Source: Acanthornis magna
Taxonomy: Eukaryota > Chordata > Aves > Passeriformes > Acanthizidae
Length of the DNA: 64,000 nucleotides
NCBI GenBank assembly: GCA_036785705.1
Contig: JAWUZG010000158.1
Coordinates: 62,001 to 126,000, forward strand
Reading direction: 5' to 3'
A program made the position numbers and the translations under genes. This document shows positions 8,001-15,242 of the stretch, piece by piece (the stretch's first letter is position 1; each line of letters opens with the position of its first letter). The notes below the pieces were generated by a model. The model made no database searches, was not told the origin of the DNA, and saw only the letters and a program-made list of their open reading frames with translations.

Positions 8001-9301
8001 CCTTTCTTTAAAGCCATGCCTGTTGGTGAAGGTGAAAAATCTTCCCAACCCATGTCCAGCAATGAGACTTTGGGAGATGGTGAGGGTACGTCAAGGCCTT
8101 TCCCCTGGGGGAGTTGCCAGCTCAGAGCCCAAAGTTGGCCAGCGGGGCATCGCTGCAGGTGCCAGAACAGAGCCCTGCACATGTGTGCCCTCGCCCTGTG
8201 GGATCCTCTCACCACTTCTGCTCAGGTCTGGCAGCTGTTTGGAAGAGGGAGGGCCGTGGCCCTGCCCCAAAAGCCCTGATGTTTTCCTGAGCCTTATCTC
8301 TGGTTTTGACAAGTGGGACATCCTGAATATGCCAACTCCCAAAAGGGGAATTCTCCTACCTGATTCAGCCTTCCCTTTTCCTCTCCCAAGTGATGGACCA
8401 AACGGCTGTGCAGAAGGAGGTGTTTCCAGAAGGAACCAGCGGCTCATCGGCAGCCCCTGACGCAGGAAGGGAGGCAATGCCAGGCACAGGCACAGGAGGT
8501 AATTGCTGTGCCAGGCTCAGCCCTCGGTGTATCTGTGTGGCAGCAGCTCTTCCCCCAGGGCCTGCCCTTGCATGGCCCCGCAGCAGCCAAAGCTGGAGGT
8601 GCCATGGCTTCGAGGCCTCTGGAGCACATTCCACAGCCCATGGGAAACGGGACTCATGCACCAACGTTGCTCCTGCTGCAGCTGCCTCCTGGAGCTGGCC
8701 CTGAGTGCCCAGAGGCCCAAGGCACGGGAGCAGCCCCGAGCAGGATCCCTGGGGTGAGCCCAGGGCCAGAGCCATGGCTGGCTCCCACACTGGGCAGGGC
8801 CGTAATGTGTCCTGAGAGGGCCTGACTGTGTCCCCTTGGGCTGTGGGAGCTGTCCCAGCAGGGCAGGGAGGGTCGGGGGTGGCACTTGCTGCTGCAGGGA
8901 TGGCTTTGGCCTGTGTCCCTCGAAGGAGCGACTGCCCAAGCAGCTGTGCTGCCCTGGGCTCTCCTCCCGGCCTTGAGGGCTTTGTTGGGTGCCACAGCCT
9001 GTGCCAAGGGGTGGCAGGTGCCCGCAGGCCCCAGCACTGGGGGAAACAGAGAACGTCCTGGCCATAGCCAACGTGCTGCCAGCTCAGCAGCGATGCGCAG
9101 CACGGACTCACGCTCCCCATTGCTCCTGCAGATGCAGCCGGCACCACAACACGTGTTCCCAATGCACAGATGGGAGCTGGGAGAGGTTTCTGTCAGGGAA
9201 GACACTGTGTGCCAGCAATAATAGCTGGCCTACTCAGTCTGGCGATTCTCTTCATGTTGTGCTGTGTCAGAGTCTGGTCTTCCTGCAAGCAAAAACAGTG
9301 A
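1998..9301 (+). CDS. Gene A: putative type I membrane protein with a triplicated exon block (span of exons)
   Basis: Assembled from twelve exon-like segments whose splice sites are all phase 1: signal peptide (1998-2094), E2a 2451-2522, E3a 3132-3197, [E4a 3564, broken], E5a 4112-4219, E2b 4878-4949, E3b 5582-5647, E4b 6013-6114, E5b 6567-6674, E2c 7311-7382, E3c 8014-8079, E5c 8391-8498, and E6 with TM segment 9132-9301. If E4a is skipped the frame stays open and gives a protein of about 368 residues: secreted N-terminus, three repeats of about 80-115 residues, one transmembrane helix and a short basic tail. Symmetric phase-1 exons are typical of extracellular modules that are shuffled or duplicated. 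I do not recognise the family. There is no immunoglobulin, EGF or lectin signature. Expression is not shown, so this could be a decaying locus. Confidence 0.55.
2451..2522 (+). CDS. Gene A exon E2a (WD helical module)
   Basis: 72 bases, phase 1-1, acceptor ttctag. Encodes a Trp-Asp start followed by an acidic, Leu-rich segment that could form an amphipathic helix. The donor is a non-canonical GC (GGTG|GCAAGT), shared with E2b and E2c. The acceptor was placed at CTAG because the upstream block changes reading frame between copies while E2 itself keeps the frame. Confidence 0.55.
3132..3197 (+). CDS. Gene A exon E3a
   Basis: 66 bases, phase 1-1, acceptor tttctttgcag, donor GATG|GTGAGG. Encodes an acidic Gly-rich segment with the motif PLGEGD and an N-glycosylation sequon (Asn-Glu-Thr) in SSNETLGD, in keeping with an extracellular location. 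E3b has lost the sequon (GTEPLGD). E3c keeps it. Confidence 0.55.
3564..3665 (+). pseudogene. Gene A exon E4a, disabled
   Basis: Homologous to the intact E4b at 6013. Here CAG has become TAG at 3608-3610. The donor has changed from CAAG|GTGGGT to CAATGAGGGT, which removes the GT and adds a TGA in frame. Because E4 is a symmetric phase-1 exon, skipping it would keep the frame, so the rest of gene A is not necessarily dead. Confidence 0.65.
4112..4219 (+). CDS. Gene A exon E5a
   Basis: 108 bases, phase 1-1, acceptor ctttctccag, donor GGAG|GTAATT. Encodes MDGEAV followed by an Ala/Gly/Ser-rich stretch and PGTVTG. The four E5 copies share the start (MDxxA) and the end (PGTxTG), with length changes between them, suggesting a linker or stalk. 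Confidence 0.55.
4524..4556. repeat. (GGGA)n microsatellite
   Basis: About eight GGGA units at the junction of module B and intron-1 sequence. Repeat 3 has a shorter interrupted version near 6977-7000. It sits at the block breakpoint and may have promoted the unequal exchange. Confidence 0.9.
4878..4949 (+). CDS. Gene A exon E2b
   Basis: 72 bases, phase 1-1, acceptor tttctag, GC donor (GGAG|GCAAGT). Encodes a Trp-Asp start and an LDALLDEGLKLL helix-like core. The upstream conserved block has a one-base deletion here (ttcctaagg against ttccctaagg), evidence that this upstream block is intronic. Confidence 0.55.
5582..5647 (+). CDS. Gene A exon E3b
   Basis: 66 bases, phase 1-1, acceptor tttctttacag, donor GATG|GTGAGG. 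Encodes EPVGEGDLSSLPM. The Asn of the glycosylation sequon found in E3a and E3c is Thr here. Confidence 0.55.
6013..6114 (+). CDS. Gene A exon E4b (intact)
   Basis: 102 bases, phase 1-1, acceptor gctctaag, donor CAAG|GTGGGT. Encodes a Lys-rich start (GPPTGKNK) and a Met/Leu/Gln segment, MRQMLKEMLQ, that could be helical. This is the only E4 of three copies without a stop codon. Confidence 0.5.
6567..6674 (+). CDS. Gene A exon E5b
   Basis: 108 bases, phase 1-1, acceptor tttctccag, donor GGAG|GTAATT. Almost identical to E5a, with a Leu to Arg change after MDGEAV. Confidence 0.55.
7311..7382 (+). CDS. Gene A exon E2c
   Basis: 72 bases, phase 1-1, acceptor cccttctag, GC donor (GGAG|GCAAGT). Encodes a Trp-Asp-His start, then YLEALLDEALKILE. 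The unspliced frame runs on past the donor to a TAG near 7567, so read-through is an alternative if the GC donor is not used. Confidence 0.55.
8014..8079 (+). CDS. Gene A exon E3c
   Basis: 66 bases, phase 1-1, acceptor tttctttaaag, donor GATG|GTGAGG. Encodes MPVGEGE and keeps the Asn-Glu-Thr sequon. Confidence 0.5.
8391..8498 (+). CDS. Gene A exon E5c
   Basis: 108 bases, phase 1-1, acceptor ctctcccaag, donor GGAG|GTAATT. More diverged than E5a/b (MDQTAVQKEVFPEG). The S2 duplication begins inside this exon, near 8466. Confidence 0.5.
9132..9301 (+). CDS. Gene A exon E6: transmembrane segment and basic tail
   Basis: The acceptor ctcctgcag precedes phase-1 reading that gives a Gly/Thr-rich stalk with two Cys, then VPAIIAGLLSLAILFMLCCV, a 20-residue hydrophobic helix. 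It is followed by RVWSSCKQKQ and TGA at 9299-9301. Positive charge after the helix and a signal peptide at the start fit a type I topology. A consensus donor GTGAGT overlaps the stop (9298). Joining to the acceptor at 9329 would extend the tail by 38 residues (ending STIVR, TGA 9442-9444), but the intron would be only 32 bases. Gene B has the same arrangement. Confidence 0.65.
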
Positions 9302-9329
9302 GTGTTTTATTCATATTTCTCTCAAACAG

Positions 9330-9444
9330 CTTCATTTGGAAGTCTATTGTAGAGAGGAAAGATTCCAGTGAGGCTGCTGTGGAGTTACGTCGAGTCAGTG
9401 GCTTTCCAAGTAATTCTACTGAGGGCTCTACTATTGTCCGTTGA
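9330..9444 (+). CDS. Possible alternative cytoplasmic-tail segment of gene A
   Basis: Follows tctctcaaacag and is in frame with E6 if 9298-9329 is removed. Encodes a Lys/Glu/Ser-rich stretch, for example VERKDSSEAAVELRRV, ending STIVR before TGA. The gene B copy (17353-17467) differs by one base that I noticed, AAT against AAC, which is synonymous in this frame. Confidence 0.35.
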
Positions 9445-9828
9445 TTTAATTACCCTCTTAATTGCTGGCCCTAGGCCTGAGGAGCTCTCTCACGCTGGAG
9501 CCGGTGCTGGCTCCCCCTGAGGCTGCCTTGCCAAGAGCAGCCCCAGGAGCGCTGGGCAGTGGCAAAGCAAGGCAGGGAGGAGAAAGAGTGGGGGACGAGA
9601 TTGCCCTTGAAAGGCAGCCATGCTCTGGGGCCTGCTCCTGGCCAGGGACCCTGCCCGGAGCCATCCCCTGCTCGCTGGGGCCTTGAGGGGCAGCTGTCCA
9701 CCTGGGCCAAGGTGTGCCTGCAGCTCCAGTCATGCTGGGGAGCCTTGCCAGCTCTGGGCCCTGCTGTGCAGGAGGGTCCCTGTGTCCCAGGTGCAGCTGA
9801 GGGCCTCAGCCACCTCCTCTCTCCACAG

Positions 9829-10031
9829 GTGCCGCTCTGCACCTTCTGAAATCCAGCGAAACACTTCAGTCAAGGACAACTGGACCAGCGATCTCTCATC
9901 TCCATGCCCATGTCCGTTATTGGTGCCACAGCTGCATTATGAGTTTATTGCTGAGCAGAGGGTGCAACCACCACCCAGAACACAACCCTCTCTCCCTGAA
10001 GGCACTAGCCCTGCTGTCGGGCCAGGACTGA
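9829..10031 (+). CDS. E7-type terminal exon, copy after gene A
   Basis: The acceptor cctctctccacag opens a phase-1 frame (GAALHLLKSS...) to TGA at 10029-10031. AATAAA follows at 10220. The same exon type lies at 12789 and 20812, and a diverged version at 836. The reading frame is not settled. In related copies another frame (with HLSQGEL) also stays open, so this may be an alternative last exon or a relic. Confidence 0.35.
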
Positions 10032-10219
10032 AGGAGGGCCCCTCCTGCCAGGGCATGGATTGAGTCCAGCAACAGCTCCAGCCTTCAGGTCTGGTGTCAG
10101 GGTGGTACCACCAGCACTGGCTGGGCTCCTTGTCCAGGCATAGCCAGGGGTGGGCAGGCAGCAGCTGGGCACTGTTGGAGGCCAGCGGTGAGGGACGCAA
10201 GACAGTAATCAATGTGATC

Positions 10220-10225
10220 AATAAA
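10220..10225 (+). terminator. Poly(A) signal AATAAA
   Basis: AATAAA in 'gatcaataaagc', about 190 bases past the E7 stop; duplicated at 18243. Confidence 0.5.
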
Positions 10226-10231
10226 GCAAGT

Positions 10232-10600
10232 GTCGTCTATTAAAGTCATCGAATGCCTTATATCTTCTTGCCTTTACCTAGCATGCTTACATGTTACATT
10301 ATCATCGGTTAGTATGCTTACTTGTAATGCCATCATTGGTTAGTTTACAAAGGGTTACGTTAGCATGTCCCTCCCCATCGTGGTTTCTGTTATCGGCGAT
10401 GTCTTCAATCTTTCAGCTACAAGTCAGTTCCTCGGTTCTTTCCACAGTACTCAAGGACACTGTGTCCTGTCAGCATATCTTGCAGTTCTTGTGGCCTAAA
10501 AGCCTCCTAAGCTACACTTTACTTTGCTCGCACAAGGCCTCTAAGGATCCATCCTGCAACAGGGCACGAGGCTCCTGAGACAAACAGTGACCAGATACCG
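10232..10600. other. AT-richer spacer, no gene recognised
   Basis: A moderately AT-rich segment after the poly(A) signal with no recognised element. I saw no difference between it and 18255-18623 when reading the two side by side. Confidence 0.5.
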
Positions 10601-10830
10601 TCTTTATTTTTCATTTCACAACATTTAGAACTGCTTTTAACTTGACAAGCTTTAGAAATATTTTTCATAGAAAATACCACCCAAATGTTTGTTCCATGTA
10701 TTTCCCAACAGTTTTGTATTTTTCTGTAGTTTTCTGTAGTTTTCCAGTTATGGAACACAGAATATTCTAACACATCAGCAATAAAAGATAAAATTACATT
10801 TAATTCTTAACGTTTTGTCTGCCACAGCGC
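10601..10830 (+). terminator. 3'-UTR module A, copy 2 (poly(A) signal at 10780)
   Basis: Diverged copy of the AT-rich module at 13-197, with AATAAA at 10780-10785 and the shared 'aaattacatttaattctta' tail. Confidence 0.55.
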
Positions 10831-11326
10831 AGACAACACAAGCACAGCATAGATGAAGTATCCCGAGCAGGCTCGGGGGACTCGGGTACTGAGCAGTCCT
10901 GCTGGGGTCCTTCAGTGGCAGGTGCATCCTGAAACCTGCGAGGGGCTGCAGAGGGTGTCCAATGCTGGGGAAAAGGGACATGGGGAGAAGAGGGCTCCAG
11001 TGTGTCCTGAGAGGGCCTGACTGTGTCCCCTTGGGCTGTGGGAGCTGTCCCAGCAGGGCAGGGAGGGTCGGGGGTGGCACTTGCTGCTGCAGGGATGGCT
11101 TTGGCCCGTGTCCCTCGAAGGAGCGACTGCCCAAGCAGCTGCGCTGCCCTGGGCTCTCCTCCCGGCCTTGAGGGCTTTGTTGGGTGCCACAGCCTGTGCC
11201 AAGGGGCGGCAGGTGCCCGCAGGCCCCAGCACTGGGGGAAACAGAGAACCTCCTGGCCATAGCCAACATGCTGCCAGCTCAGCAGCGATGCGCAGCACGG
11301 ACTCACGCTCCCCATTGCTCCTGCAG

Positions 11327-11466
11327 ATGCAGCCGGCACCGCAACACGTGTTCCCCATGCACAGACGGGAACTGGCAGAGGTTTCTGTCAGGGAACACGC
11401 TGTTTGCTAGCGTTAATGGCAGGCCAGGCTCTTGTGTGGCGTGCAGGTGATGAGGGACTCCTGTAA
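11327..11466 (+). pseudogene. Decayed E6 (transmembrane) exon
   Basis: Matches E6 from its acceptor through the Cys pair (GRGFCQG), then departs before the membrane helix: the hydrophobic core is gone and the frame reaches TAA at 11464. A possible phase-1 donor (GCAG|GTGATG) lies at 11447. Copied at 19350-19489, where one Cys is Ser. Confidence 0.5.
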
Positions 11467-11689
11467 GGCTGGCAGACGAGTGGGTTTCCAGAAAGACATG
11501 CAGAGGTTTGGGGTCCTTCCTAAGCGGTGCATGGGGCTGAGGTCCCTCATGAGGGGAGATTTGGGGTCTCTTCTGTGGTGTACAAGCAACTGGAGACCCC
11601 TGTAAGGCTGGCAGGGGCCTGGAGCTCCTCGTGATTCACGACAGGGTTTTTGTGGTTGCCTTTTAGGGCCTAGAGAGGGCCTGAGACCT

Positions 11690-11850
11690 TTCGAAGGTGT
11701 GCAGGGAGCTGTGTTCTTTTGTGAGGCAAATTCTGGTGTCTCTGCTAAGGTGTGCAGGGATCCCTTGTGAGGCACACAGGGATATTTTGGTGTCTCTGCT
11801 AAGGTGTGCAGGGATTCCTCCTGAGGTGCACAGTGGAGTTAAGGTTCAGG
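11690..11850. repeat. Degenerate minisatellite
   Basis: Imperfect direct repeats of roughly 50 bases around 'tgtctctgctaaggtgtgca' and 'gggat...tgaggcacacag'. Duplicated at 19713-19873. Confidence 0.6.
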
Positions 11851-11879
11851 GGTTTTTCAGTCTTCGCAGCACAGCTAAG

Positions 11880-12260
11880 CCTCCCCCAGAGCTCAGGGCA
11901 CCGTCTGCGCCGAGGCTGTGCAAAGCAGGCAGCAAGCATCCCGCACAGCCTCGGGCCGGCCCGGGGCACAGCGGGCGGGCAGAGCCCATCCCTGGGCCGC
12001 TCGGGGCTGCACGGCCCGGGCGGGGCTGCGGGGCCGGGCGGGGCTGCTGGAGCCGCCGCGCCCTTCGGGGCTCGGGGGCCGCGGCCGGGCCGGGCTGGCT
12101 GAGGGCCCCGGCGGAGAAGGGCCGCGGCCGTGGGGCCCATGGGGCTGCCGAGCAGCGGCGGAGGCACCGCAAGGGCCTCGCTGCGCCCTGGCCCCGGGCT
12201 GCACCAAACACACACTGACAGCCGAGGCTGTGCGCTGGCACAGGAGGCAGATGAGGCCGT
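11880..12260 (+). promoter_or_regulatory. CpG-rich island, copy 1
   Basis: Dense CG dinucleotides and repeated 'gggcggggctg' motifs (Sp1-like GC boxes) stand out even in this GC-rich cluster. It lies about 100-480 bases before E2d and could be a promoter for a short family member (gene C). An ATG in good context is at 12139, but no clear donor links it to E2d. Confidence 0.5.
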
Positions 12261-12361
12261 GGCTTCTCACACTGAGGGCCTCTTTGCAGTGCCCAGCTCT
12301 CCAAAGCAGATGGGAATCCCAGCACACCATGGGAACGGTTCTGATCTTTGCTCCCTCCTAG

Positions 12362-12997
12362 GCTGGGATCACCTTATGGATTTTCTGGAAGTCCTGGCAG
12401 ATGATGGTGGTGGGATGAATTTGCAGCATGCTGGGGGCAACTTCTCGGTGACTCTTTCCTGACAGAATAACCAGTGATGATTAATCCTGACCAAGAGCAG
12501 CCCCAGGAGCGCTGGGCAGTGGCAAAGCAAGGCGGGGAGGAGAAAGAGTGGGGGACGAGATTGCCCTTGAAAGGCAGACATGCTCTGGGGCCTGCTCCTG
12601 GCCAGGGACCCTGCCCGGAGCCATCCCCTGCTCGCTGGGGCCTTGAGGGGCAGCTGTCCACCTGGGCCAAGGTGTGCCTGCAGCTCCAGCTGTGCTGGGG
12701 AGCCTTGCCAGCTCTGGGCCCTGCTGTGCAGGAGGGTCCCTGTGTCCCAGGTGCAGCTGGGGGCCTCAGCCACCTCCTCTCTCCACAGGTGCCGCTCTGC
12801 ACCTTCACAACGCCAGCGGAACACCTCAGTCAGGGAGAACTGGCTCTGCCATCGTGCATCTCCCTGCACGTGTCCGTTGTCCCTGCCACCGCTGCTTTAT
12901 CAGTCTGTTACTTTGCCACCACCTCCCAGAACCAGACCAAAGGCCCTGCTCTGAGCCAGCACTGAAGGAGGGCCCCTCCTGCCAGGGCAGGGGTTGA
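12362..12997 (+). CDS. Gene C, copy 1: E2d plus E7 (fragmentary family member)
   Basis: E2d (12362-12436, acceptor cctcctag, Trp-Asp-His start, weak GC donor GGGG|GCAACT) is followed by an E7 exon at 12789-12997 (acceptor ctctccacag, TGA 12995-12997). The 3'-UTR module A with AATAAA at 13315 follows. No signal-peptide exon was found. Upstream the frame is open without splicing to the ATG at 12139 in the CpG island. It may be a short transcript or a remnant. Confidence 0.35.
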
Positions 12998-13129
12998 GCC
13001 CAGCAACACCTTTGGGCTTCAGCTCTGGTGTCTGGGTGGGACCAGCAGCTCTGGCTGAGCTCCTGCTCTGGGCACGGCCAGGGGTATGCAGGCACAAGCT
13101 GGGCACGGGGCTCCTTATTGTAGCAGTGA

Positions 13130-13345
13130 GCAGCTACTATCTTTGTTTTTTCCATTTTGACACATTTAGAAGTAGTTTTTCATTTGCAGCACTGTAGAAA
13201 TATTTCTTGTAGCAAGAGCAACCAAATGTTTGTTCCCCTTTCCCTCAATAGTTCTGTGTTTGTCAAACTAGTTTTATCATTATGTAAAAACCTAGAACAT
13301 TCTTACACTTTTGCAATAAAAAGTAAAATTGCATTTAATTCTTAA
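13130..13345 (+). terminator. 3'-UTR module A, copy 3 (poly(A) signal at 13315)
   Basis: AT-rich block with AATAAA at 13315-13320, following the E7 stop at 12997. It is the S1 duplicate of 1-197. Confidence 0.6.
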
Positions 13346-13861
13346 TCTTTACTCTGCCACAGCGCAGACAAGAGTGGAACAGCACAGATGAATTATCACG
13401 TTCAGGCTCAGGGGACTCGGGTACTGAGCAGTCCTGCTGGGGTCCTTCAGTGGCAGGTGCATCCTGAAACCTGCGTGGGGCTGCAGAGGGTGTCCAGTGC
13501 TGGGGAAAAGGGAAATGGGGAGAAGAGGGCTCCAGTGTGCCCTGAGGGGGCCTGACTGTGTCCCCTTGGGCTGTGGGAGCTGTCCCAGCAGGGCAGGGAG
13601 GGTCAGGGGTGGCACTTGCTGCTGCAGGGATGGCTTTGGCCCGTGTCCCTCGAAGGAGCGACTGCCCAAGCAGCTGTGCTGCCCTGGGCTCTCCTCCCGG
13701 CCTTGAGGGCTTTGTTGGGTGCCACAGCCTGTGCCAAGGGGCGGCAGGTGCCCGCAGGCCCCAGCACCGGGGGAAACAGAGAACCTCCTGGCCATAGCCA
13801 ACATGCTGCCAGCTCAGCAGCGATGTGCAGTATGGACTCACACTCCCCATTGCTCCTGCAG

Positions 13862-14159
13862 ATGTTATCCGTGAAAGAGGAGCACATGTCCAGAATCCTC
13901 CAAACGTCCCAAGGATTCTCTATCCCCAGGATGGGCTCAAGCAGTGCATGACAGGTGACATTTGCCATGGCTTGTCTCCACAGGCACATCTCTCCCCATT
14001 CACAAGGCCAGCCAAACACCTCAGTCAGGGAGAACTGGATCTCTCATCTTACATCTCCATGCCCGTGCCCATTGTCTCTGCCACAGCTTCATTACCAGCT
14101 TGTTCCTGTGCAGCTGCTGCCACCATCCAAACAAGACCCTGTGCCTCCAAGGGCAGTAG
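13862..14159 (+). CDS. Exons E6'/E7', copy 2
   Basis: Duplicate of 714-1011 with the same splice signals and open frames: E6' 13862-13954, E7' from 13984 to TAG 14157-14159, poly(A) signal at 14232. The unspliced frame through the 29-base gap is also open. It is the 3' end of a member whose 5' exons would be those before 13149, possibly gene C. Confidence 0.4.
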
Positions 14160-14231
14160 CCCTGCTCTCCAGCCACGACAGAAGGTGGGCCCTCTCTCTG
14201 CCAGGGCAGGGGTTGGCCCTTCTTAGGTTCC

Positions 14232-14237
14232 AATAAA
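14232..14237 (+). terminator. Poly(A) signal AATAAA
   Basis: Duplicate of the signal at 1084. Confidence 0.5.
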
Positions 14238-14517
14238 GAGATGCAGCTGTCACACCAGTGCCCAGCTGGTCGTGCCAGCAAAGCGCACCCGGCACCAGCA
14301 CTGCCTGAGCTCCATGTCCGGGAGCAGCCGTGGATGCCCACGGTGTGGGTGGGCAGGAGCCAGGCACAGGGCTGCTGGGACCAGCACTGGGGCCCCGAGG
14401 GGCTGGGGGAGCCCATGCTGAGCGTCCCTGGGCTCAGGACATGACCTCGACAAATTGGAGGAGTGCACAATCACCAACCATACACAATTCAACAAGGTTG
14501 AATCCAGAGGATTCATC

Positions 14518-14704
14518 CAGACGATGGTTGGGCACTGAAACAGGCACCCCAGGGCAGCACCAAGGCTGAGAGAGCTCAAGATGCATTTGGACAAAACTCT
14601 CAAGCGCATGGCGTGACTCTTGAGAATGGTCCAGTGCAGGCCAGAGATTTCACTTGAAGGTCCTTGAGGGTCCCTTCCAACTCAGCAGATTCTGTGATTG
14701 TATG
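14518..14704 (+). mobile_element. CR1 LINE 3' fragment (duplicate)
   Basis: Duplicate of 1370-1556 with a few substitutions; carried along by the S1 duplication. Confidence 0.8.
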
Positions 14705-14928
14705 TATTACAGAGGACTATCTGGGCATGGAGCTCCTCAAAGGGGATATCCAGGAAAAGAGGGAAGCCATCAAGAGCATCTCCAGGGACACAGCCTGACA
14801 AGCAATGGCAGCAGGCAAAACAAAGGTCTTTGCTAAGCAATGGCCCTTTGATGAAACAAAAGATTTACAATCAAGGTGGTTCGTTAGCACAGATGGGGGT
14901 ACACTTTGGGGCTACAAGTAAGGCTATG

Positions 14929-14981
14929 AGGTCATGGCAGGGCTCTGAGGTCACAGCAGGGCTCTGAGGTCACAGAGGTCA
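14929..14981 (+). promoter_or_regulatory. AGGTCA half-site cluster with DR3 before gene B
   Basis: Half-sites at 14929, 14948, 14967 and 14976, the last two spaced by CAG as before gene A. All four have survived in both copies. Confidence 0.45.
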
Positions 14982-15013
14982 CAGTGGCCTGTGGTTGTAC
15001 AGCACCACAATGA

Positions 15014-15018
15014 CCAAT
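15014..15018 (+). promoter_or_regulatory. CCAAT box upstream of gene B
   Basis: Same position relative to the ATG as in gene A. Confidence 0.4.
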
Positions 15019-15145
15019 CAGTCGGTCCTTGACCACAACTGTTGCAGCAGCAGCAGCGGCAGCAGCAGCGGTGCTGACATTGGGACAGCGGTGTCAGGAC
15101 AGTGGTGGCAGCAAGAGCTGCGGGACTGGCTGAGGGCAAGGCACC

Positions 15146-15242
15146 ATGGCCCTTGCTCTGCGCCTTTGGCTCCTGCTCCTCCTGGCAGTGGCCCTGCCTG
15201 CCAGGGCTGCCCAGGCTGCTCCGGTGCGAGCGCGAGGAGCAG
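15146..15242 (+). CDS. Gene B exon 1: signal peptide
   Basis: Same 32-codon signal exon as gene A with one Gln-to-Arg change near the end; donor GCAG|GTGAGC, phase 1. Confidence 0.75.

Larger units (their letters stand above)
7020..8465 (+). repeat. E2-E5 block, repeat 3 of gene A (internally deleted)
   Basis: Third repeat with E2c, E3c and E5c. Relative to repeat 2 about 600 bases are missing between E3c and E5c, including exon E4: the E5 spacing falls from 2455 to 1824. The deletion joins 'ccacttctgc' near 8215 to the sequence that precedes E5. Confidence 0.8.
8466..13108. repeat. Segmental duplication block S2, copy 1
   Basis: About 4.6 kb repeated at 16489-21131 with a constant offset of 8023 bases, so there is essentially no net indel over its length. 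It holds the end of exon E5c, the transmembrane exon of gene A, an E7 exon with a poly(A) signal, a decayed E6 exon, a CpG-rich island, E2d and another E7. Non-coding parts are as well conserved as exons. This points to a recent duplication or gene conversion rather than to selection. Confidence 0.95.

Noticed and set aside
8365..9162. Long open frame on the - strand (265 codons) and similar frames at 299-871, 13335-13850 and 16540-17094
   Set aside because: They span module B and part of an exon on the other strand, change start and end between near-identical copies, and have no splice or domain support. GC-rich DNA with few stops explains them.
11413..11775. 120-codon - strand frame and the + strand frame 11697-12218
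   Set aside because: They cover a degenerate minisatellite and the CpG island. There is no start context or homology, and open frames occur in several phases at once.
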